From: an uncultured Ruminococcus sp.
Lineage (GTDB): Bacteria > Bacillota > Clostridia > Oscillospirales > Ruminococcaceae
DNA: 64,000 nt
Direction of reading: 5' to 3'
NCBI GenBank assembly: GCA_900538575.1
Contig: UPZA01000007.1
Coordinates: forward strand, 1 to 64,000
Under the pieces are notes generated by a model. The model ran no database searches. It saw only the letters and a program-made list of their open reading frames with translations, and was not told the DNA's origin. Positions 17,386-26,013 of this stretch are shown one piece after another (position 1 is the first letter of the stretch; each line of letters opens with the position of its first letter). The translations under genes and the position numbers were made by a program.

Positions 17386-18150
17386 ATGTCAGTTCTGGAA
17401 GTTAACCATGTAAAAAAGATATATACTACCCGATTAGGCGGAAATAAAGTAGAGGCTCTTCATGATATTAGCTTTTCCGTTGAAAACGGAGAATATATCG
17501 CAATTATGGGAGAGTCGGGATCAGGTAAAACTACTCTATTGAATATACTGGCTGCTCTTGACAAACCGACTGCCGGAGAGGTTATATTGAAGGGTATAAA
17601 GCTCTCTGAGGTAAAGGAATCTCAAATAGCTCAGTTCCGCAGAGATAATCTGGGATTTGTGTTTCAGGATTTCAACCTTCTCGACACATTTTCATTAAGG
17701 GACAACATATTCCTGCCGCTCGTACTGGCCGGTAAAACCTATGGCGAAATGTACCGCAGGCTTGAGCCTATTGCCGATAAGCTGGGGATTTCACATCTTT
17801 TGTCCAAATATCCATACGAGGTTTCAGGAGGTCAAAAGCAAAGATGCGCGGCTGCAAGGGCGCTTATAACAAATCCTCAGATTATTTTAGCAGACGAGCC
17901 TACGGGAGCGCTCGACAGCAAATCCACAGACGAGCTTTTAAACATCTTCTCTCAAATAAACAAAGACGGTCAGACCATTCTTATGGTAACGCATTCTGTC
18001 AAGGCGGCAAGTCATGCCGGACGCGTGATGTTTATCAAGGACGGCGAGATTTTTCATCAGATATACAGAGGAAACGCGTCTGATGAAGAGCTTTATCAGA
18101 AAGTTTCCGACACCCTTGCTTTACTTGCGACAGGCGGTGATTCAAAGTGA
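17386..18150 (+). CDS. BceA-type ABC transporter ATPase
   Basis: The 254-residue nucleotide-binding subunit has Walker A GESGSGKTT (residues 42-50), Q-loop FVFQDFNLLD, signature VSGGQKQRCAAARAL and Walker B IILADEPTGALD. It powers the large permease encoded next, with which it overlaps by 4 nt. Bce transporters release peptide antibiotics from lipid II-cycle targets and signal to the BceS kinase. Confidence 0.94.
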   Translation: MSVLEVNHVKKIYTTRLGGNKVEALHDISFSVENGEYIAIMGESGSGKTTLLNILAALDKPTAGEVILKGIKLSEVKESQIAQFRRDNLGFVFQDFNLLDTFSLRDNIFLPLVLAGKTYGEMYRRLEPIADKLGISHLLSKYPYEVSGGQKQRCAAARALITNPQIILADEPTGALDSKSTDELLNIFSQINKDGQTILMVTHSVKAASHAGRVMFIKDGEIFHQIYRGNASDEELYQKVSDTLALLATGGDSK

Positions 18151-20153
18151 AAGGAATGTTCTATCCCAGGCTCGCTGTTACGGGTATATTAAAAAATAAA
18201 AAAACATATTTTCCATATATTTTAACCTGCGTCGGAATGATAATGATGTATTACATCATTACCTTTTTGTCTGCTGAAGAATCCATCTCCTTGTTAAGAG
18301 GAGGACCTCAGATACAAACTCTTTTAAATATAGGAAGAGGCGTTCTGGCTCTATTTTCTGTAATATTTTTATTTTATACCAACAGCTTTCTGATAAAAAA
18401 CAGAAAAAGAGAATTTGGACTTTACAATATTCTTGGAATGGATAAAAAAAATATAGGAAGTATTATGGTATGGGAAACTGTTATAATATTTCTTATTTCT
18501 CTGATTGCAGGTATTCTTTGCGGAATGCTCTTTTCAAAATTTGCCCAATTGGCAATTATTAATTTTATGAAGGAAGAGCCGACAGGTAAATTTTCAGTAT
18601 CACCCTCAATGATAACATCAACGTTTCTGATATATGCGGCGGCATTTGCCCTTATTCTACTAAACGGTCTGAGGCAGATACATTTATCAAATCCGATAGA
18701 CCTGCTTCACAGCACAAATCAGGGAGAAAAACAGCCGCGGGCTAATTATATAACTGCGATTTTGGGTATCACCGCTTTAGCCGGCGGCTATTATATGGCA
18801 AATACAATCGAAAACCTTATGATGGCATTAAACTATTTCTTTATTGCAGTTATACTGGTAATAATAGGTACTTATCTGCTGTTTATATCGGGCTCAGTAG
18901 CTATTTTAAAAATGCTCAGAAGGAAAAAATCCTATTACTATAAAAGCAATCACTTTATTGCAGTTTCATCTATGGTTTTCAGAATGAAAAGAAGCGGAGC
19001 GGGTCTTGCCTCAATATGTATCCTCTCAACTGCTGTGCTTGTCATGATATCTTCTACTTCAAGCCTATTTATCGGCTCCGAAGACGCGCTGCAAACTCTT
19101 CATCCGAAAGATATAGTAATAGACGCTGATTCTATAGAAAATAAATACATTGATGAAATACAAAAAAATACTAATTCTATTCTCCAGAATTATAATTTAA
19201 GCCCGATTAATGAAAACGAATACCGTTCTCTTGATGTAACCGGATATAAAACCGGAAGCAAAGTAAGCTTTGACCAGTCGATAATTGATTCTGACGATTT
19301 CAACATGAACAATTTAGCAATGCTTTGTATAATACCACTTGAAGACTACAATAAATACACAAACGAATCAAAAACTCTTGAAAAAAATGAAATAATGATT
19401 TACTGTGAAAATTCCAGCTATAAGTATGACACTTTCGAATTGGAAAATATAAATAATTTTGAAGTAAAAGAGAAGTTAAGCAAATTTCCGTTTAAAAATA
19501 TGAGCGCAATGATAAGCGTAGTATCGCGTATGTGGGTAATTGTTCCCGACATGGACGTTTTAAATAATATATATCAGTTACAGCTTGAGCAATACGGAGA
19601 TCAGGCTTCAGACCTAACATATTATTACGGCTTTGATATCGACTGCGACGATAATACTCAAATTGCAGTGTATAATGAACTACAGGAAAGAAATTCAGGC
19701 TTAGGCATAAAAACTGACTGTATAAGCTTTGTTAATAAACGCGCCGATTATTACGGTATGCATGGCGGATTATTTTTTCTAGGAATCTTCTTAGGAATAA
19801 TCTGCATCGCGGCAACGGTTCTGATAATGTATTACAAGCAAATAACGGAAGGATATGAAGACAGAAACAGATTTGAAATAATGCAAAAGGTCGGTATGAC
19901 AAAAGGTGAAATAAAAAAGAGTATTCATTCTCAAATGCTGACGGTATTTTTGCTTCCGCTTATAGGCTCTGCAATAAATATTATCGCCGCATTCAATATA
20001 ATAAAATATCTGCTTAACATGTTCGGTCTGTTTAACACTCCCCTTTTTATTGCGTCGTCCGCAATAAGCTTTATTGTTTTTGCAGTTTTCTATATCGTTA
20101 TGTATATTATAACTTCAAGAGCATATTATAAGATCGTATGTGAAAATAATTAA
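18147..20153 (+). CDS. BceB-type ABC transporter permease
   Basis: The 668-residue FtsX-type permease has about ten membrane helices. A large extracellular domain (roughly residues 310-540) lies between helices seven and eight, the part thought to recognise the peptide. N-terminal TGILKNKKTYFPYILTCVGM and the C-terminal three-helix block are typical. It overlaps the ATPase gene (GTGA). It completes a BceRS-BceAB set for resistance to cationic or lipid II-binding peptides. Confidence 0.93.
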   Translation: MKGMFYPRLAVTGILKNKKTYFPYILTCVGMIMMYYIITFLSAEESISLLRGGPQIQTLLNIGRGVLALFSVIFLFYTNSFLIKNRKREFGLYNILGMDKKNIGSIMVWETVIIFLISLIAGILCGMLFSKFAQLAIINFMKEEPTGKFSVSPSMITSTFLIYAAAFALILLNGLRQIHLSNPIDLLHSTNQGEKQPRANYITAILGITALAGGYYMANTIENLMMALNYFFIAVILVIIGTYLLFISGSVAILKMLRRKKSYYYKSNHFIAVSSMVFRMKRSGAGLASICILSTAVLVMISSTSSLFIGSEDALQTLHPKDIVIDADSIENKYIDEIQKNTNSILQNYNLSPINENEYRSLDVTGYKTGSKVSFDQSIIDSDDFNMNNLAMLCIIPLEDYNKYTNESKTLEKNEIMIYCENSSYKYDTFELENINNFEVKEKLSKFPFKNMSAMISVVSRMWVIVPDMDVLNNIYQLQLEQYGDQASDLTYYYGFDIDCDDNTQIAVYNELQERNSGLGIKTDCISFVNKRADYYGMHGGLFFLGIFLGIICIAATVLIMYYKQITEGYEDRNRFEIMQKVGMTKGEIKKSIHSQMLTVFLLPLIGSAINIIAAFNIIKYLLNMFGLFNTPLFIASSAISFIVFAVFYIVMYIITSRAYYKIVCENN

Positions 20154-20168
20154 GAATAAATTTTACCT

Positions 20169-20200
20169 CGGATAATCATGAAAAACGCCATGATTATCCG
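20169..20200 (+). terminator. Terminator-like hairpin after the permease
   Basis: CGGATAATCATG and CATGATTATCCG form a 12-bp stem with an 8-nt loop. The T run after it is weak. Confidence 0.6.
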
Positions 20201-20257
20201 ACGGTATTTATTCAGAATTATATATAGGATTTTTCTTGAAAAAATTTTAAAAACCTA

Positions 20258-20286
20258 TTGACATAGATATAAATTTGTGATATAAT
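20258..20286 (+). promoter_or_regulatory. Promoter of the initiator tRNA
   Basis: Consensus TTGACA (20258-20263), 17-bp spacer, TATAAT (20281-20286), 34 bp before the tRNA. Confidence 0.85.
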
Positions 20287-20320
20287 AATTAAGTACTCAG
20301 GAGAGTAATTAAAAATATGA

Positions 20321-20513
<193 letters not shown>

Positions 20514-20514
20514 T

Positions 20515-21110
20515 AACGAAAACCCCCAGTTATACTGGGGGATCCAAAAAGCTTTAGCGATGAATAGAAAAAGAAAACCTCCGATGATATAATAAAGTTA
20601 AGGTCTGCCAACCCAACAAAAAAATCAAAGAAGGTATCGTCATGAAAAGAGACGATATAAGTAGTTTAGCACATTCGAAGTGGAATTGCAAGTATCATGT
20701 GTTATTTGCCCCAAAATACAGAAGAATGGTGATATATAATCAGATAAAAAGCGATATAGGAAAAATTGTTAGAAAGCTGTGTGAGCAAAAAGGGGTGGAA
20801 ATAATAGAAGCAGAAGCGTGTGCGGATCACATTCATATGCTGATAGCAATTCCGCCCAAATACAGTGTGGCGCAGATAATGGGATATTTAAAAGGAAAAA
20901 GTTCTTTGATGATATTCGATCGACATGCAAATCTCAAGTATAAGTATGGAAACAGACACTTTTGGTATAGAAGTTACTATGTGGATACAGTAGGAAAGAA
21001 CAAAAAGAAAATAGAAGAGTACATAAGAAATCAGTTGCAGGAGGATATTGCAAGCGATCAGTTAAGCCTGTTTGAAACAACCGATCCTTTCTAAAAGGAA
21101 GGACTATACG
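20515..21110 (+). mobile_element. IS200-like insertion sequence
   Basis: A subterminal hairpin ACCCCCAGT-TATA-CTGGGGG at about 20522-20543 precedes the single transposase gene, as at IS200 left ends. The right end is not clearly visible and is placed just after the transposase. The element adjoins the broken 3' end of a minus-strand gene (21110-21227), which it may have interrupted. Confidence 0.6.
20642..21094 (+). CDS. tnpA: IS200/IS605-family TnpA transposase
   Basis: The 150-residue Y1 transposase has the HUH motif H63-I-H65 in ADHIHMLIAIPP and the catalytic Tyr127 in KKIEEYIRNQ. WNCKYHVLFAPKYRR at the start is the family signature. It transposes single-stranded DNA. Length is normal and the frame intact. 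No TnpB partner is present. Confidence 0.95.
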   Translation: MKRDDISSLAHSKWNCKYHVLFAPKYRRMVIYNQIKSDIGKIVRKLCEQKGVEIIEAEACADHIHMLIAIPPKYSVAQIMGYLKGKSSLMIFDRHANLKYKYGNRHFWYRSYYVDTVGKNKKKIEEYIRNQLQEDIASDQLSLFETTDPF

Positions 21111-21227
21111 GCGATTATATTTTTCAAATAAATCACGAAGTACTGCTGTCTGTTGTTTAACCGTCAAATCATCTACAACAAAATAAGTCATAATATCACT
21201 TGGTGTAAACTGATATTTTTTCATCAT
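21110..21227 (-). pseudogene. Truncated gene next to the IS200 element
   Basis: The frame starts MMKKYQFTPSDIMTYFVVDD at 21227 and remains coding-like to about DLFEKY before it runs into the IS200 end. Its ATG overlaps the stop of the HNH gene upstream (TGATG), so it was the next gene of that operon. The rest is missing. Confidence 0.55.
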
Positions 21228-21850
21228 TATTTATCACTTTTCCTCATATTGCATGTTCTGCAAAGCACTTGAAGATTTTCCGGAACAGTCAAACCGCCCT
21301 TTGCCATAGGAACAATATGGTCAACCTGTAAATATGTGCGTGTCGGAAATACTTCACCACATTCAGCACACACATAATCTCCAACATCATTTCTTGCAGA
21401 AATAAATGTCTTTTCTTTGATTTCAAGCCCCAGTTTTGGATAAAGTGAAATGATTTTTTGCAAAGGCAGCTGTTCAAGATTTCTCATTTCAGCTTCACTT
21501 TGCGGTTCAGCTTTGGCAATTTCCACATCACCCTCAAGCTTGCTGAGTTCAAGATTAATAATACTTTTAAAGAAAGCCTCATTTGTATAATATACAGGAA
21601 TAAGACTTCCCTCTTCGTCCCAGAGCTGTTGAATATAAGCGTTCATTTCGCTTCTGCGCATATCATCATCATAAATTTTTCTTGCAATTGTTGATGGGTC
21701 AAGCTTTTTTCTATCCATCTCATCAATTGTAACAAATAAAGGTTCTACCTCTTTTTGTGCGTAAAATTTAAGCAAATGTTCAATGTCGCTTAGATTACAT
21801 GAAGGAACCATATTCTCATCAAAATAGCTTTCAAAACAATGTTTTGTCAT
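21227..21850 (-). pseudogene. Helicase/HNH protein fragment
   Basis: The 207-residue frame ends in an HNH nuclease module (CAECGEVF, VDHIVPMAKGG, LQVLCRTCNMRK). The N-terminal part has no complete domain. The next frame upstream is the N-terminal piece of a DEAD-type helicase in the same orientation, cut after its Walker A. I infer an original helicase-HNH protein in which most of the helicase core was deleted and the frame broken near 21850. Confidence 0.6.
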
Positions 21851-21854
21851 ATCT

Positions 21855-22421
21855 TCAAGAGTATATTTTCTTATTTTGGTCTACTGCATTTTTCAAGAGC
21901 CAGTGTGCAGCAGTCAGCGTTTTACCCCCTCCTGTTGGAAGTACAAGAAGTGTTCTGAAATTACTCTTTTTATTCATTATATCAAGTTCGTGTATAGCGT
22001 CAATCTGATGCTCATAAAGTTGCTTAGGACTTTTTCCATTTGCCGGCTTAATAGTTTGTGCGTTGATGTTTTCTACCATAATTGGCATGTTACTCATTCC
22101 CCTATCATTTTTTATAAGCCTTTGCTTATTTTCAAATACTATAATGGATACCCATTCTGGTAAAACAATTATCGCACTATCATCAAATCCTATCATCCAT
22201 GAAAGAAAAGTAGGACTTATTGCTGCCTTGAACTCTGCCTGAAAGAATTCATTTTCAAGTTTATGTAACCTTACATTTTCGCCAAATCTATCAACCACAA
22301 CATTCAAATATTCATTGTAAAAAACAGCTGTTACATTTTCGAAATCAAACATGGAAAAAAATAGGTTATATATAATTAGCTGCATTGAAAGGTTCTGTTG
22401 GTATGGTACGGCGTTGCTCAC
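21855..22421 (-). pseudogene. DEAD/DEAH helicase N-terminal fragment
   Basis: The 188-residue frame contains the Q-motif-like LYEHQIDAIHEL and Walker A LVLPTGGGKTLTAAHWLL, then ends 11 codons later. Motifs II to VI are absent. Together with the HNH frame it is the remains of a restriction- or defence-like helicase. Confidence 0.65.
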
Positions 22422-22578
22422 TCAAAGAAATATCCGTCATTCTATCCACCTTATAATGAACATAATCATTGTATTTCTCATTATAGGCAATAAGGTAATA
22501 ATAATGTCGAGCTTGAAACATTGAAGCGTGAATTTGATTTTTTAGGATATAAAAGAGGCTTCGGAGGGCATGAAGCAA
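22366..22578 (-). pseudogene. WYL-domain regulator fragment
   Basis: The recognisable part, ARHYYYLIAYNEKYNDYVHY then KVDRMTDI, matches the WYL core of transcription regulators often found beside defence genes. The helix-turn-helix part is missing and its 5' end runs into other debris, so it is a remnant. Confidence 0.55.
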
Positions 22579-22847
22579 AAGCTGGACGTCTTATAAGGTT
22601 CAATCCCTGCCCTGTATGACATAGTATTACAGCAAGGTATAGGATTGTTTTGCAGTAAGCCTGTTAAAGCAGTTATTAAAGAACTCGAAAGCAGAACTCA
22701 TGACAGGTTTATAATCAAATTAGACGCTTTTAATTATGGCTACATGATGAGAAAAAGAGCCGAAAGGGCGAGATGGGTTAAGCATAATTTTTTTCCATTT
22801 TTATTTTTCCTCCTTGATGTATTGACATTTCGGAGAGGAGGACTATA
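22502..22847 (+). pseudogene. Two unidentified gene remnants
   Basis: A plus-strand frame ends LGYKRGFGGHEAKAGRLIRF then NPCPV and a stop at 22617-22619. A second frame at 22645-22847 includes HDRFIIKLDAFNYGYMMRKR. Neither has a credible start or full domain. I do not recognise either family. Confidence 0.35.
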
Positions 22848-22930
22848 ATAAATATATGACCTACTCCGGTGGGTTGTGGTGCTTTACATAATGCTTTCGC
22901 AGGGCGGTTATGTAAGGCTCTTTCTTTTAT
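22822..22930 (+). ncRNA. Candidate small RNA with strong promoter and terminator
   Basis: TTGACA (22822-22827), 16-bp spacer and TATAAT (22844-22849) form a near-consensus promoter. About 30 nt later GCTTTACATAA and TTATGTAAGGC make an 11-bp stem (22881-22918) followed by TCTTTCTTTT. The transcript would be about 75 nt and overlap the 3' end of the minus-strand gene at 22908. No RNA family is recognised. Confidence 0.45.
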
Positions 22931-23207
22931 GCGACTGTAAATCTTCTTGACTCAGCTGTTTGATATACTGACTATAGAGTTCTTTATGTGTGCTTTTAAA
23001 TGCATTAGTATCAAAGCGATTTGATTTAACCGTTTTGTATCTAATTTTAAACACGTCAACTGTCATTTCTTCAGTATTGCGGTTATTCATCTCTGCTTTT
23101 AACTCGTCCTTAATACCATCAGCTTCTGCTTGTGCTTGTGCTTCAGCAATCAATGCTTCTAGCTCCATTAAGCTTCTTACCTTTGCGGTTAAATCTTTTG
23201 TACACAT
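22908..23207 (-). CDS. Hypothetical protein (99 aa)
   Basis: The protein is charged, with a helical Ala/Glu-rich stretch (LMELEALIAEAQAQAEADGI) and a basic C-terminus. It is intact, with a GGAACC-type weak ribosome site. It is divergent from the XRE regulator and shares with it a region of CACAAA/TTTGTG operators, so that regulator probably controls it. Small proteins of this kind occur with phage or ICE repressors. No function is known to me. Confidence 0.6.
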   Translation of the reverse strand: MCTKDLTAKVRSLMELEALIAEAQAQAEADGIKDELKAEMNNRNTEEMTVDVFKIRYKTVKSNRFDTNAFKSTHKELYSQYIKQLSQEDLQSHKRKSLT

Positions 23208-23266
23208 TATTGGTTCCTTCTGTTTGTTTTATTTGGATTTCTCCCTTGACTGTATCTATATTATAG

Positions 23267-23346
23267 CACAAACTTTGTGAAATACAATTGACACAGTGCA
23301 CAAAGTTTAGTGATAATATTCGTATGCTTATACACTTGACTTTGTG
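23267..23346. promoter_or_regulatory. Operator repeats between divergent genes
   Basis: A perfect 13-bp palindrome CACAAACTTTGTG (23267-23279), an imperfect copy CACAAAGTTTAGTG (23299-23312) and a half site CTTTGTG (23340-23346) lie in the divergent gap. They are the likely binding sites of the XRE protein encoded at 23408. Confidence 0.55.
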
Positions 23347-23407
23347 CAAGCGATATAATATAATAATAATGGGATAAAATAAGGTCAACAAGAATGGAGA
23401 ACTTCTA

Positions 23408-23620
23408 ATGCCGATTAAATATGAAAAACTATTTGCATTATTAAAAGAAAAAGGGTGGAATACCACTAGAATAAGAAAAGAAGGTTTAATAGGCCAAGGA
23501 ACTCTAACAAACCTACGTAACGGAACAGGTGGACTTGACCACAGAACAATATCCAAGCTCTGCAAAGCATTAGACTGCCAGCCTGGTGACATTATGGAGT
23601 ATGTGGAGGACAAAGAATGA
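23408..23620 (+). CDS. XRE-family transcriptional regulator
   Basis: The 70-residue Cro/CI-type helix-turn-helix protein includes KYEKLFALLKEKGWNTTRI and the recognition part LIGQGTLTNLRNGTGGLDHR. LCKALDCQPGDIMEY completes the domain, which fills the whole protein, as in YozG-like repressors. It overlaps the next gene by 4 nt (ATGA) and faces palindromic operators, so autoregulation is likely. Confidence 0.88.
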   Translation: MPIKYEKLFALLKEKGWNTTRIRKEGLIGQGTLTNLRNGTGGLDHRTISKLCKALDCQPGDIMEYVEDKE

Positions 23621-24009
23621 ATATAATAAAATACCCGTCTGAATCAGACGTAAACAAAGCTATATGCGACAATGAGCCATTATTAGTGCTAATATCCTTT
23701 GACGGGGAAACAGTTATTACAAGCCAGATTGACGAAGCTGTAGAACATCATATTTTATTAATGAAAACTGGTTTTAAAGACACAGATATTGATAAATTTT
23801 TTAGAATCATTCTTGATAAAGACGGTGCGGACTGGACTTTTGTATGTCCTTCTGATTACAAAAACATTCAAGATAAACAAAGGCGAATAGGTCAATTTTA
23901 TAAGGACGGTTTCAGTATTATTTCTGATGTACTTCATGATTTAGGATATATGGTAGGTATTAACATTCCAAGAAGATACAGACGGCATTTAAGCATGTTG
24001 AAAGAATGA
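23617..24009 (+). CDS. Hypothetical protein coupled to the XRE gene
   Basis: The 130-residue protein overlaps the XRE gene by 4 nt and is probably translated with it. It is soluble and acidic, with LLVLISFDGETVITSQID near the start and a C-terminal basic RRYRRHLSML. I do not recognise a family. A partner for the repressor, such as an antirepressor or toxin-like factor, is possible but unsupported. Confidence 0.6.
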   Translation: MNIIKYPSESDVNKAICDNEPLLVLISFDGETVITSQIDEAVEHHILLMKTGFKDTDIDKFFRIILDKDGADWTFVCPSDYKNIQDKQRRIGQFYKDGFSIISDVLHDLGYMVGINIPRRYRRHLSMLKE

Positions 24010-24029
24010 TATAATTACAGATAGTGCGG

Positions 24030-24560
24030 ATGTTTGAGATAATTTGTGATACTTTAAAAGATAGTCTCAATGATTCATCGTGTGAAATTGATATATTTTT
24101 CCCTGAAAGAAAGATCATAAGCTATGAATGCAAAAAGTCAAGATATGAAGGGAAAGTAATTCAGTATAATGATTCGTCATACAGCAGATTTAATTTTTAA
24201 ATGATTAAAGAAAAAGTTGAAAATTTAATACGAGAATCAAAGGGGAAACCTGTGATAACCTTTCAAAGCATACAGGAAAAGTTCGATACAAAATATCACT
24301 TTGGCAACATAGAAGGACTTAACATATTTTAAGGGAAAGACTTATTTATAGTAGGACTTCCGAATCTTCCGGAAGAGGTATATAAGCTATATGGTATGTG
24401 TGTAAACTGCAACATAAAAAGTAAAATGAGACCACAAAGAATAGAGTATAACGGAAATGCATTCAGGATAAACACGTTTGATGATTTAAAGCTTAGACAA
24501 ATACAAAGTGGCTGTTATCATCACAACTTGAACAGAGTGTTGATCGGGCAAGACTACTGA
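24030..24560 (+). pseudogene. Decayed ICE-type genes with internal stop
   Basis: A 56-codon frame (24030-24200) is followed at once by ATG 24201, whose frame runs to TGA 24558 but is broken by TAA at 24330-24332. After the stop the same frame stays coding-like (LFIVGLPNLPEEVYKLYGM). I read one gene with a nonsense mutation. The family is not recognised, but the place fits ICE debris. Confidence 0.4.
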
Positions 24561-24599
24561 GAAACAATTGTACAGTTATTGTTTATTCAGGATACTATT

Positions 24600-24800
24600 G
24601 AGCATACAGATCGCAAAGCGAGTTTATAGAGAAAGCAATTAAGTTTTACATCGACTATCTCAGCGAGGAAGATAACATAAGCTATCTCTCCCCTATAGTC
24701 AAGGCACAGATAAAAGGTACGGAGCAGCGGCTTGAAAGATTGCTTTTCAAGGTCGCGGTGGAGCAATACACCACTTGTCACAATGAATGGGAAAGAAATC
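24600..24800 (+). pseudogene. Remnant of ICE ribbon-helix-helix-type protein
   Basis: SEFIEKAIKFYIDYLSEEDN followed by ERLLFKVAVEQ resembles a small DNA-binding protein widespread in Tn1549-like elements. There is no start and the 3' end merges into the peptide operon at about 24.8 kb. The AT-rich operon seems to have been joined here. Confidence 0.5.
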
Positions 24801-24828
24801 GATTACGACTGGTAAAAAACAGCATTAT

Positions 24829-25779
24829 TCATAAATCAGATAACATCATATTTAATGACACGTCTTCTAATTCAATACAAGATTCAATTATGTTCTTAAC
24901 TTCATATAATATCTGTTTATCCAATTGGATATTATATTTTAATAAAGAGTATTTTAATGTATCTGCCTCATTCTCAGCGCAGATTAATTTTTTTATTATA
25001 TCTTCTTTTAAATTGAAGTGTTTTGCCCTTTTAAGCATTAAATTCAAATGCTCCCAATAAATATAAAATGGAATAATATTGCATTTTACATTATTAATGA
25101 TAATATATTCAAGATAATCCAACAATTTCATACATGCCTTATTTCCGAAAATTCTTTTATCACCATTTATTTTTTGTTCCTGAATCGTCATCGATTCTGG
25201 ATGTATAAAATCATTAATATCCTTTTTAATCTTATTTCTTAGCAATTCATATTTATAATTTTCGTCTATAGAAATAAATTCTATATATTTAGGAGAGGCT
25301 GCACACATTAGACTATATGAACATTTACTTTCCTTATATACGTCTTTTTCATTATATCCGGCAACATAAAACTCTTTACTTTCATCGTCATAGCCGTATA
25401 TTATCATATCGTGATATCTATGTTCCAAATTAAATCTGCTACGATTAGGTATATAATATTCGTCAGCGCATAAATAAACATACCTTTTATTATGCAATCC
25501 CATTTTAATAAATTTTTCATAATCAATATTATAGTAATTTAGCATATCATCTTTGAGATGCTCTCGTTTAAAATTTTTCCAATATAAGAAAAAAGGCATA
25601 TAAAAATTAAATTCAAACCCTGTATATTCTTTACTTTCATACCAGACCATTTGTATAAAATTATTCAAAATAAAATTATTACTTTTAATTATATTTGATT
25701 CTATAATTCCAAGCGGATAAGCATAGTGAACGTATCCTTTTATAGACGGTTCAACATTAAATGGTAATATTAATTTCAT
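24829..25779 (-). CDS. BtrH-like acyltransferase-type protein, short form
   Basis: The 316-residue protein holds the pattern DEYYIPNRSRFNLEHRYHDM then IIYGYDDESKEFYVAGYN, which I associate with the N-terminal domain of butirosin protein BtrH. BtrH moves an acyl group from a carrier protein to an amino group of an aminoglycoside. It is the last gene of the operon, overlapping the ACP gene by 4 nt, so carrier and putative transferase are coupled. It is a paralogue of the longer protein at 26014. Role in peptide acylation is inferred. Confidence 0.6.
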   Translation of the reverse strand: MKLILPFNVEPSIKGYVHYAYPLGIIESNIIKSNNFILNNFIQMVWYESKEYTGFEFNFYMPFFLYWKNFKREHLKDDMLNYYNIDYEKFIKMGLHNKRYVYLCADEYYIPNRSRFNLEHRYHDMIIYGYDDESKEFYVAGYNEKDVYKESKCSYSLMCAASPKYIEFISIDENYKYELLRNKIKKDINDFIHPESMTIQEQKINGDKRIFGNKACMKLLDYLEYIIINNVKCNIIPFYIYWEHLNLMLKRAKHFNLKEDIIKKLICAENEADTLKYSLLKYNIQLDKQILYEVKNIIESCIELEDVSLNMMLSDL

Positions 25780-26012
25780 TTTTTCACCTTAACAGTTTTA
25801 TATTTTAAAAATTCAATTATTCTATTAACAGAATTAAACGTTTTCAAATTCATTTCACGAGGATGAATTTTTATATTAAAGGACTTCTCTAAATTACTGA
25901 TTAACTGAACAAATTCTAATGAATCCATAATTAATTTGTCATTGTTGTTATCAATTTTTTCTTCCATTATATTCTCTATTATTTTAATTATTTTTTCCTC
26001 TTCTTTTTTCAT
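25776..26012 (-). CDS. Acyl-carrier-like protein 2
   Basis: The 78-residue acidic helical protein has the carrier motif M-D-S-L-E-F-V with Ser31 as the expected phosphopantetheine site and a family C-terminus (FNSVNRIIEFLKYK). It lies between the two BtrH-like genes and overlaps the last one (ATGA). It would carry an acyl or aminoacyl unit by thioester for transfer. A Lys-rich tail is unusual. A phosphopantetheinyl transferase is not in the window. Confidence 0.75.
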   Translation of the reverse strand: MKKEEEKIIKIIENIMEEKIDNNNDKLIMDSLEFVQLISNLEKSFNIKIHPREMNLKTFNSVNRIIEFLKYKTVKVKK

Positions 26013-26013
26013 A

